From NCBI GenBank assembly GCA_903872005.1, contig CAIQJD010000788.1, forward strand, positions 1-5,152: a DNA stretch of 5,152 bases, in the 5' to 3' direction. A program made the translations under genes and the position numbers. The stretch comes from an uncultured bacterium (GTDB lineage Bacteria > Chloroflexota > Anaerolineae > JACIWP01). The notes under the pieces were generated by a model. That model made no database searches. It had not been told where the DNA came from and saw only the letters and a program-made list of their open reading frames with translations. The first letter of the stretch is position 1, and each line of letters begins with the position of its first letter. Positions 1 to 5,152 of the stretch are shown here, piece after piece.

Positions 1-1469
1 TAGCGCGGGTAATAGGCCGCGTAGACGCCGGCGGCCGGCCCGGGGCGTGTGCTGCCGGTCACCCGCACGGTCGCGGCGCACGCCGCCGCGACGCTGGCGT
101 AGACGCCGGCCCCGACGCCGGCCAGCAGCGCCGCCCCAAAGGCTGCCCCTTCGGTCACGTTCAGCGTGACGATCTCGGCGTCGAAGACGTCGGCCAGGAT
201 TTGCCGCCAGAGCGCGCTGCGCGCCCCGCCGCCGGAGGCGCGTATCTGCGTTGCCGTCACGCCCAGGGCGCGGATCAGCTCCAACGAATCGCGCAGCCCG
301 TACGCGACCCCTTCCAGGACGGCGCGCGTCAGGTGCGCTTTGCCGTGACGCATGGTCAGCCCGACGAAGGCGCCGCGCGCCTGTGGGTCGGGGTAGGGGG
401 TGCGCTCGCCGGCCAGGTAGGGTAGGAAGAGCAATCCCTCGCAGCCGGCCGGCGCTTCGGCCGCCTCCTCGGTCAGGAGATCGTAGACATCGCGTCCGCT
501 CTGTTCGGCCAGGAGCGCCTCGTATTGCCCGACCGCGTCGCGGAGCCAGCGGAAGCTGCCGGCGGCCGAGAGCATCACGCCCATCAGGTGCCATTGGCCC
601 GGCGCGGCGTGACAGAAGGCATGCAACCGCGCCGCCGGCTCCATGCGATAAGCGTCCGAATGGGCGAAGACGACGCCGGAGGTGCCCACCGTGACCGAAA
701 CGATCCCCTCGCGGATGATCCCCGCGCCGATGGCCCCGGCGGCCTGATCGCCGGCCCCGCCGACAATCGGTGTGCCGGCGATCAGGCCGGTCGCGGCGGC
801 TGCCTCGGCGCTGAGGCGCGCGCTGACGGCCGGCGATTCGGTCACGGCCGGCAGCCAGGCGCGCCGGATATCCAGGGCTTCCAGCATTTCCGACGACCAG
901 TCGCGCCGGCTGACATTGAAGAGCGCCGTGCCGGAGGCGTCAGAGACATCGCTGAGGAACTCGCCGGTGAGCCGGTAGCGGGTGTAGTCCTTGGGCAGCA
1001 AGATGTGGGCGATGCTGCCGTAGCGCGCCGGCTCTTCCTGCGCCATCCAGAGGAGCTTGGGCGCGGTGAAGCCGGTGAGCATGGGGTTGCCGATGAGCTG
1101 CAGCAGGCGCGCCGCGCCCAGCCGGCGGGTGATCTCCGCGCACTGCGCCGCGGTGCGCTGGTCGTTCCACAGGATGCAGGGGCGCACGGGGACGCCGGCC
1201 GCGTCCAGGGGGACCAGGCCGTGCATCTGGCCGGTCAGGCCGATGCCGGCGATGTCGGCCGGCGCGACGCCGGACTGGGCCAGGACCGCCCGGATGCTGG
1301 CGACCGCGCCATCCCAGAAGAGCGTCGCGTCCTGCTCGCTCCACAAGGGGCGCGGCGTCTGGAAGGGGTAGGCGCTGGAGGCGACCGCGGCGACGCGGCC
1401 GGCCGGGTCCATGAGCAGGGCTTTGGTAGCCGTGGTGGAGACGTCAATGCCGAGCAGGTAGGTGGTCAT
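1..1469 (-). CDS. xylB: Xylulokinase (FGGY family), cut by the left window edge near its C-terminus
   Basis: Xylulokinase phosphorylates D-xylulose with ATP to D-xylulose 5-phosphate, which feeds the pentose phosphate pathway; it acts in the cytoplasm. My reading of the minus strand gives 489 uninterrupted residues. It starts with MTTYLLGID, whose D9 lies in the N-terminal phosphate-binding motif. Then come the xylulokinase signature GQMHG (80-84), ILWNDQR near 110, the KDYTRYRLTGE and DVSDASGT stretches, and GGAGDQAAGAIG, whose D241 is the expected catalytic base. GTSGVVFA (262-269) fits the ATP site, followed by LHAFCH, PYLAGERTP and ASGGGARS. The last readable residues (VYAAYYPR, then TA of an unfinished codon) resemble the family's C-terminal Y..LYP motif, so at most a few residues are missing. 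The ATG at 1469 is backed by AGGAGAGG nine bases upstream. Family members are about 480-510 residues long. It follows the endonuclease gene by 43 bases on the same strand. The family call is firm; the exact sugar specificity is inferred from the XylB-type motifs. Confidence 0.95.
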   Translation of the reverse strand, partial: MTTYLLGIDVSTTATKALLMDPAGRVAAVASSAYPFQTPRPLWSEQDATLFWDGAVASIRAVLAQSGVAPADIAGIGLTGQMHGLVPLDAAGVPVRPCILWNDQRTAAQCAEITRRLGAARLLQLIGNPMLTGFTAPKLLWMAQEEPARYGSIAHILLPKDYTRYRLTGEFLSDVSDASGTALFNVSRRDWSSEMLEALDIRRAWLPAVTESPAVSARLSAEAAAATGLIAGTPIVGGAGDQAAGAIGAGIIREGIVSVTVGTSGVVFAHSDAYRMEPAARLHAFCHAAPGQWHLMGVMLSAAGSFRWLRDAVGQYEALLAEQSGRDVYDLLTEEAAEAPAGCEGLLFLPYLAGERTPYPDPQARGAFVGLTMRHGKAHLTRAVLEGVAYGLRDSLELIRALGVTATQIRASGGGARSALWRQILADVFDAEIVTLNVTEGAAFGAALLAGVGAGVYASVAAACAATVRVTGSTRPGPAAGVYAAYYPR

Positions 1470-1478
1470 GCAGCACGT

Positions 1479-1486
1479 CCTCTCCT
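1479..1486 (-). promoter_or_regulatory. Ribosome binding site of xylB
   Basis: The minus strand reads AGGAGAGG nine bases before the ATG at 1469, which fixes the xylB start. It lies in the 10-base loop of a weak possible hairpin (5-base arms CAGCA and TGCTG, positions 1471-1490). I see no -10/-35 pair between the endonuclease stop and this site. Confidence 0.75.
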
Positions 1487-1512
1487 GCTGTTCGTGGTAA
1501 TCGCAAAACGCT

Positions 1513-2382
1513 CTACCGCGACGGGTTATCCCCAAAGGGAACGAATAGGGTGGTTGAAGACAATTTCGCTTGTAACGCCTGGAATATCTGCTGAAGCTCG
1601 ATGGAGGTATCGGCTTGTAGTCCCAGGCAAGCGCTGACGCCTGCGGCGTCAGTACTCAGTCTGGAGTGCAACATGAGTTTCAGGGAATGATCTGGTTGTC
1701 TATCCATCGCATAGGCGTGTAGATGCATCGAATCGCCAACAACGGCCGGCGCTCGTAAGTGACGGAAGTCAAACTCACGACTCATGTAGTTGAGCAGTTG
1801 ATCCTGAACGACCAGAACCAGCCTTTTCTGAACGTGTTCGAATGTTTTGATCTTGTGATGCATCTGCACCAGGGTGGTCTTCGCCGTCATCTTCCAGTTC
1901 ATTCCATAGGGCCGATTAGAGGCTGCGACATCGTCTTCCTGTAGGACTCTGAGCGTTTGGAGAAGTCTCTGACGCGCCGGCCAAACCGTGCCAGTGGTAT
2001 CAAGAGACTGAAGCTCGATCCCTACGAAGTCCTTCACCTTTCCATACTTTGCCGAGACGAGAAAGTAGTCCACGCTTCCGCCAGGAACTGAGACCTCTGG
2101 AACGATATGTAGTTCATTGCCGGGTTCGTGGGTGGTAAGCAGGTGCAAGCAATCTGTGAATATCTGGCGACGCGCTGTAAGACGGGCCGGGCAGATGATA
2201 ATGGGTTCTTGGCGCTTTCCATGCGATACTGTGCAAGAACCGATGGCGATATCAGGATCGCTCTTCCTCACCTTGTAACACTTCTTTCCCAGAAAGATGC
2301 AGTTCTGTTCCCGGATGATCTGACTCCAGTCCTCGCCGGCCTTTTCAACGGAGTGACCGAAAAGCTCAACGATGGCGCTCAT
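1513..2382 (-). CDS. NotI-family type II restriction endonuclease
   Basis: This is the predicted nuclease of a type II restriction-modification pair, cutting DNA that the adjacent methylase has not protected. With the start at ATG 2382 it has 289 residues. The NotI-type features appear in order. An N-terminal VELFGH segment (5-10) resembles EFFGH of NotI. Four cysteines (C28, C35, C50, C64, the last in ICPAR) match the spacing of the Cys4 metal site known from NotI. The core has PEVSV (E96), D105 in SVDYF, and E123-x-Q125 in GIELQSLD, an E-x-Q form of the PD-(D/E)XK centre that NotI also uses (VLEIQTMD, recalled from memory). NotI is about 383 residues, so this protein is clearly shorter. A GTG at 2397 would add five residues, but the ATG that overlaps the methylase stop as ATGA is the better start. 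GC is lower than in the flanking genes. The family call rests on motif order and neighbour; the target sequence cannot be read from the protein. Confidence 0.85.
   Translation of the reverse strand: MSAIVELFGHSVEKAGEDWSQIIREQNCIFLGKKCYKVRKSDPDIAIGSCTVSHGKRQEPIIICPARLTARRQIFTDCLHLLTTHEPGNELHIVPEVSVPGGSVDYFLVSAKYGKVKDFVGIELQSLDTTGTVWPARQRLLQTLRVLQEDDVAASNRPYGMNWKMTAKTTLVQMHHKIKTFEHVQKRLVLVVQDQLLNYMSREFDFRHLRAPAVVGDSMHLHAYAMDRQPDHSLKLMLHSRLSTDAAGVSACLGLQADTSIELQQIFQALQAKLSSTTLFVPFGDNPSR
2379..2382 (-). promoter_or_regulatory. ATGA stop/start overlap coupling methylase and endonuclease translation
   Basis: On the minus strand the endonuclease ATG (2382-2380) and the methylase TGA (2381-2379) share two bases. 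The only purine-rich stretch upstream (AGAAAGG, roughly 15 bases away) is a poor, distant ribosome binding site, so the endonuclease is probably translated mainly by ribosomes finishing the methylase. This would tie nuclease output to prior methylase synthesis; that consequence is inferred. Confidence 0.75.
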
Positions 2383-3506
2383 AGAAGTCGCACGCACCTT
2401 TCTTGGGCAAGCTCAAGGTATTTGGGCGATATATCAATCCCCACAGATTTCCGACCCAGGTTGTAGGCTGCGTATAACGTGGTCCCTGTGCCGCAGAAGG
2501 GATCGAGGACCATGCCGCCGGCCGGGCACGTTGCCAGGATAGGTATTCGGCACAATTCTTCAGGATAGGGTGCGAAATGGGCGCTCCTCTTCTGGGTATC
2601 CTCTGGAAGAATGTCCCACACATCACTCGGTTTGCTGCCCCTGGGGTGGTAGCGAAGGATATAGAAGCCCTTATCGCGCAATTCCTTCGCTCGACCAGAT
2701 ACCCTCTCGCTGTCAGAATGTGTGGCTCGCTGTTGCCCGCGAATAATCATCCGGAAATCCGAGATATTGCCGGCGATGACTTCGGCGAGCATTTGATTCA
2801 GCGCCTTGAGCGCATTGCGTTTCTCATCTGCATCCAGAGCGGTGGACAGCTCGATTTGTCGCTTGTATCGAACGCCGCTCACCCCAGTCCCCGAAACGAC
2901 GGAACCATTGACGATCTTTGCCTCGCGTGGTTTGGAACGAATAGCGTCCGCGTCATAGTAATACCGGGGTTGCTTGACGAAGTGAAAGACATTTTCATGC
3001 ACATTGCCAAGCCGATCTTTAGTGTTATCCATGCCGCTCTTGACCTTATTCCAAATCACGCTATTGCGAAGGATCCAACCTTGTTGGTCAATCAACTCAA
3101 GGGCGACACGCCATGGGATTCCCACAAGGCTCTTATCGTGATAGCTGTCGCCGATATTGAGCCAAAATGACCCTTCCGCCTTCAACACGCGTTTGATTTC
3201 AGCGCAGATACTGGCGAGACCGTGGATGAAATCGCGGTAGTCTTCCTCGAGACCAATCCCCCCGTTTTGGTATTCCCGTTTTCCCCAATATGGGGGCGAA
3301 GTCATCACGAGATCAATGCATGCGTTGGGCAGATACCGCAACACACTCAGCGCGTCGCCCAGCATGAGGATTGGTTGAAGATGCGATCCGCCAATATAGG
3401 ACTCAAGGGCTTTCCCATATTTGTCCGTGATGATAGCGCCCCAATCCCACGGAGTATACATTGGCAGCAGATCGGTTTGTGCGACCATTGGCTCCGCGTG
3501 TAGCAT
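2379..3506 (-). CDS. Site-specific DNA methyltransferase, beta class (probable N4-cytosine), of the R-M pair
   Basis: It transfers a methyl group from S-adenosylmethionine to an exocyclic amino group of a base in the recognition site, protecting host DNA from the partner nuclease. With the ATG at 3506 it has 375 residues. The catalytic motif IV, TSPPYW (69-74), comes first, and the cofactor-binding motif I, DPFCGTG (335-341), comes near the C-terminus, followed by GIDISPKY (356-363). This order defines the beta class. SPPY is the form typical of N4-cytosine enzymes, whereas N6-adenine enzymes usually have DPPY, so N4-cytosine is likely but not proven. VWDI and HFAPYPEEL before motif I are typical of this group. 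The intervening region, roughly 150-285, would hold the target recognition part. A TTG at 3512 adds two residues but sits only four bases from AAGG; the ATG at 3506 has it ten bases upstream. An extended -10 promoter lies about 55 bases upstream. No controller gene accompanies the pair. Confidence 0.92.
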   Translation of the reverse strand: MLHAEPMVAQTDLLPMYTPWDWGAIITDKYGKALESYIGGSHLQPILMLGDALSVLRYLPNACIDLVMTSPPYWGKREYQNGGIGLEEDYRDFIHGLASICAEIKRVLKAEGSFWLNIGDSYHDKSLVGIPWRVALELIDQQGWILRNSVIWNKVKSGMDNTKDRLGNVHENVFHFVKQPRYYYDADAIRSKPREAKIVNGSVVSGTGVSGVRYKRQIELSTALDADEKRNALKALNQMLAEVIAGNISDFRMIIRGQQRATHSDSERVSGRAKELRDKGFYILRYHPRGSKPSDVWDILPEDTQKRSAHFAPYPEELCRIPILATCPAGGMVLDPFCGTGTTLYAAYNLGRKSVGIDISPKYLELAQERCVRLL

Positions 3507-3515
3507 AGGCAATTT

Positions 3516-3525
3516 ACCTTCTCTC
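3516..3525 (-). promoter_or_regulatory. Ribosome binding site of the methyltransferase gene
   Basis: The minus strand reads GAGAGAAGGT. Its AAGG core is ten bases from the ATG at 3506 and four bases from the alternative TTG at 3512. The spacing favours ATG but is on the long side, so the start is not certain to the codon. Confidence 0.5.
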
Positions 3526-3560
3526 AGTCAACCATTACGCAAACCACTTGCCTCTGATTC

Positions 3561-3569
3561 ATTATAGCA
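3561..3569 (-). promoter_or_regulatory. Extended -10 promoter of the restriction-modification operon
   Basis: The minus strand reads TGC followed by a perfect TATAAT, an extended -10 element of the TGn-TATAAT type. No TTGACA-like hexamer is found 16-18 bases upstream, where the sequence is GC-rich; extended -10 promoters often work without one. Transcription would start near 3554 and leave a leader of about 48 bases before the methylase ATG. It stands out because the surrounding DNA is otherwise GC-rich. Confidence 0.65.
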
Positions 3570-3661
3570 CAAGAAATGCCCGGCCAGCGCGATCTACGGT
3601 TTGAGAACAGCAGAGAGGAGTCAGATTTTAGACTTCCCAATCCTGACCGAGCATCGAGACT

Positions 3662-4639
3662 CTAGGACGCGCCGGCCGGCTTTCCGAGCGCCGCGAACTG
3701 CTCCGCCAGGGGGCCGCGATCCTTCATGAAGGCGAAGCGCGCCCGGCGCGCCCGCCCGCGCCCATCGCGATAGTGTACCTCGACGACGTCGAGCAACAGC
3801 CGCCGGCGCAGGTAGACGGCGGCTATCTGCTCGGCCGCCAGCGTCCAGACCCGGCTCTGGAACCAATGGTCATAGGTGAAGCTGAGCCGGCCGCCGCGCA
3901 CCGAGAGGTAGCCGGCCCGCCCGCCGGCGCGGGGAACGCCCTGCGCCCGACAGCGGCCGGCCAGCTCTGGCGCCTGATGGCCCAGGACGATCAGGTGCGC
4001 GACCGGCAGGGCGTCGGACTGGCGCACCTTCTGCACGAAGCCCTTCAGCCGGGCGAAGAGAGCGCGTAGAGTGAACCAGCCCCAACCGATGATGCGCGGG
4101 GCCAACAGCACGATGAGGCCCAGGGCAATGACGGCGATGCCGCCGGCCAGGTAGGGATATTTGACGCTGAGAAATGCCAGCACGCCGACGGAGGCGTCTT
4201 CGGCCAGGCTGAGGCCGATGTTGCTGATGTTCTCGGCCGGGCTGGCGACGTTGACGGCGGCGCGCGCGCCTGCCTTGCTGCTGTGCGACGCCAGGGCCAC
4301 GCCGCCGCCGATCAGCGCTCCGACGACCAGCAGTTCCGGCCGGGCGTCGCCAATCACCGCCAGGGCCAGCATGGCCGCGCCGATGGGCCGGATGAAGGTA
4401 TGCGCCACATCCCAGAGGTTGTCCACGAAGGGGATCTTGTCGGCCAGGAAGCCGATCAGGTAGAGGATGCCGGCCGTGACCAGCACCGGCCAGGTCGCCA
4501 GGACATCCAGGCCGGCCGGCGCATTTTGCACCCAGCCCAGCCGGAGCGTCAGGCCCACCACCAGCACCGTAGCATAGAGGTTGATGCCCGAAGTGAGCGA
4601 CAGGGGCAGCAGCGTGGCGATGGTGTTCAAGAATTCCAT
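3662..4639 (-). CDS. DUF4126-family membrane protein with an extra soluble C-terminal domain
   Basis: The function is unknown. The 325-residue product has two parts. Residues 1-190 are a DUF4126-type membrane region: hydrophobic stretches lie near 10-32, 46-66, 84-112 and 151-180, and the family-type conserved polar patches KIPFVDNLWD (68-77) and HSSKAGARAAVN (119-130) through SPAENISN to LAEDA (149) are present. Residues 205-325 are soluble and rich in arginine. They contain alternating short strand-like segments (GYLSV, RLSFTYDHWF, LLLDVVEVHY, ARFAFM) and a final helix-like segment (PLAEQFAALG), a pattern that could be a PH-like fold. This part lies outside the DUF4126 proteins of about 200 residues that I know. 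The ATG at 4639 is chosen over longer in-frame starts because GGAGGAGG lies five bases upstream and the sequence before it is low-complexity. It begins 19 bases after the Fe-S gene stop, so the two probably share a transcript. Confidence 0.8.
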   Translation of the reverse strand: MEFLNTIATLLPLSLTSGINLYATVLVVGLTLRLGWVQNAPAGLDVLATWPVLVTAGILYLIGFLADKIPFVDNLWDVAHTFIRPIGAAMLALAVIGDARPELLVVGALIGGGVALASHSSKAGARAAVNVASPAENISNIGLSLAEDASVGVLAFLSVKYPYLAGGIAVIALGLIVLLAPRIIGWGWFTLRALFARLKGFVQKVRQSDALPVAHLIVLGHQAPELAGRCRAQGVPRAGGRAGYLSVRGGRLSFTYDHWFQSRVWTLAAEQIAAVYLRRRLLLDVVEVHYRDGRGRARRARFAFMKDRGPLAEQFAALGKPAGAS

Positions 4640-4644
4640 CGTAT

Positions 4645-4652
4645 CCTCCTCC
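4645..4652 (-). promoter_or_regulatory. Ribosome binding site of the DUF4126 gene
   Basis: The minus strand has GGAGGAGG five bases before the ATG at 4639, a near-perfect Shine-Dalgarno. It lies in the short gap after the upstream stop at 4659 and rules out the longer reading frame that extends to 4957 across the Fe-S gene. Confidence 0.85.
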
Positions 4653-4658
4653 GTTTCG

Positions 4659-5152
4659 CTATGGGCGACGTATATCCCGATAGAACTCAGCCGGCTCTCT
4701 GGCCCCGATGGGGCAGGCCGTGATGCAGGCGATACATTGCCGGCGCGTGCAGGGCGATGGGCGATGTTCCAGGGCGTCCTGTTGCGCGGCCATCTCTGGC
4801 GTGGGGTTGTACTCAGCGATACAGCGGGCGCGGTCGAGGCCGGTCGGCCCCAGCGCATCGGTCGGGCAGGCGTTCCAGCATTGTGTGCAACTGGAGCAGT
4901 AGTAGTCGAGCAGGGGGCGGTCGGTCGGCCAGTCGGCGTCGCAGAAGACCGCGCCAAAGCGCACGCGCGGCCCGAAACGCCGATGCACCACCAGGCCGTT
5001 CTTGCCCAGGATGCCCAGGCCGGCCTCGACCGCGGCGCGCTTCAAGTCCATCAGGTCTATGGAATGGGCGTAGGTGAGGGCTTCGGCGCGTTGGCCGGCG
5101 CGGCGCAGAGCCTCGGCCAGTTGAAACGAGAGCGACTCCATCACGGCATAGA
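4659..5152 (-). CDS. QueG-like double [4Fe-4S] cluster protein, C-terminal part (runs off right edge)
   Basis: This is the C-terminal part of a protein related to epoxyqueuosine reductase QueG and to the iron-sulfur part of reductive dehalogenases. Counting from the GTG at 5144, GLGILGKNG (42-50) and FGPRVRFGAVFCD (57-69) are the conserved segment that precedes the clusters in QueG-like proteins. Two ferredoxin motifs follow: C83-x2-C86-x2-C89-x3-C93-P, and C137-x2-C140-x3-C144-P, with extra cysteines at C108 and C132. They should bind two [4Fe-4S] clusters for electron transfer. The frame stays open to the window edge (Tyr-Ala before the GTG), so the true start lies outside. Only about 14 residues follow the second cluster motif, so the C-terminal extension of classical QueG is absent. 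A QueG-like reductase or other Fe-S protein of unknown substrate is the safer call. It appears to lead into the DUF4126 gene. Confidence 0.8.
   Translation of the reverse strand, partial: YAVMESLSFQLAEALRRAGQRAEALTYAHSIDLMDLKRAAVEAGLGILGKNGLVVHRRFGPRVRFGAVFCDADWPTDRPLLDYYCSSCTQCWNACPTDALGPTGLDRARCIAEYNPTPEMAAQQDALEHRPSPCTRRQCIACITACPIGAREPAEFYRDIRRP

Larger units (their letters stand above)
1513..3600 (-). other. Type II restriction-modification island of lower GC content
   Basis: The two-gene operon and its promoter form a block with lower GC than both sides (sampled lines: about 45% inside, 75% in xylB). Unrelated housekeeping-type genes flank it. This is the usual picture of a restriction-modification module gained by transfer. 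I found no integrase, transposase, tRNA, target-site duplication or inverted repeats at the edges, so the boundaries are approximate and set by gene ends and composition. Confidence 0.6.

Noticed and set aside
525..1637. Long plus-strand open frame of 370 codons opposite xylB
   Set aside because: It is the antisense of a clearly recognisable xylulokinase. Its translation is low-complexity and rich in Arg, Ala and Gly, as expected for an unused frame in GC-rich DNA.
2577..3170. Plus-strand open frame of 197 codons inside the methylase gene
   Set aside because: Its composition looks protein-like, but it lies wholly antisense to conserved methyltransferase sequence. It has no clear ribosome binding site and no recognisable motif.
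1500..3600. Direct or inverted repeats bounding the restriction-modification island
   Set aside because: Comparison of the sequence near 1505-1530 with that near 3540-3600 gave only short chance matches (for example CTACCGCGA versus GCGATCTACGG).
3513..3661. Terminator after the DUF4126 gene
   Set aside because: Only weak pairings are visible (for example GTCAG and CTGAC with an 18-base loop, minus strand) and there is no following T-run, so I do not call one.
3621..3866. Minus-strand 81-codon frame near the end of the DUF4126 gene, considered as a small controller gene
   Set aside because: It overlaps the DUF4126 coding sequence in another frame, is rich in Arg, Ala and Gly, and shows no helix-turn-helix pattern.
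4640..4957. N-terminal extension of the DUF4126 gene up to 4957
   Set aside because: The added residues are low-complexity and antisense-like, and they overlap the Fe-S protein gene in another frame. The near-perfect ribosome binding site before 4639 marks the real start.
1..5152. Absence of GCGGCCGC (the NotI site) as a sign of site avoidance
   Set aside because: I saw no copy, but at this GC content fewer than one is expected in about 5 kb, so absence carries no information.

Overview
The window carries five genes, all on the minus strand, and no RNA genes, insertion sequences or CRISPR arrays that I could find. The flanks are very GC-rich (a sampled 60-base line in xylB is 75% GC) and full of the palindrome GCCGGC. 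This, and the style of the xylulokinase, suggest a high-GC environmental bacterium. A member of the Chloroflexota (Anaerolineae-like) is my best guess, but it is only an impression and no marker gene confirms it.

In the direction of transcription (right to left): (1) 4659-5152 is the C-terminal part of a QueG-like double [4Fe-4S] cluster protein that runs off the right edge. (2) 3662-4639 is a DUF4126-family membrane protein with an extra soluble C-terminal domain. It starts 19 bases after gene 1 behind a near-perfect ribosome binding site, so the two are probably co-transcribed. (3) 3513-3661 is an intergenic gap holding an extended -10 promoter that faces the next genes. (4) 2379-3506 is a beta-class DNA methyltransferase, and (5) 1513-2382 is a NotI-family restriction endonuclease. 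Their stop and start codons overlap as ATGA, so together they form a compact type II restriction-modification operon with the methylase first. (6) 1-1469 is a xylulokinase (xylB), complete at its N-terminus and cut by the left window edge at or within a residue or so of its C-terminus.

The restriction-modification pair has clearly lower GC than its neighbours (a sampled line is 45% GC) and sits between two unrelated genes, so it looks like acquired defence cargo. It appears to have landed directly upstream of xylB. Only 43 bases separate the endonuclease stop from the xylB start and I see no terminator or promoter there, so xylB may depend on read-through from the defence operon. The most interesting item is the endonuclease. 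It keeps the NotI hallmarks (four-cysteine metal site and an E-x-Q variant of the PD-(D/E)XK centre) but is about a quarter shorter than NotI as I recall it, so its recognition sequence may differ.
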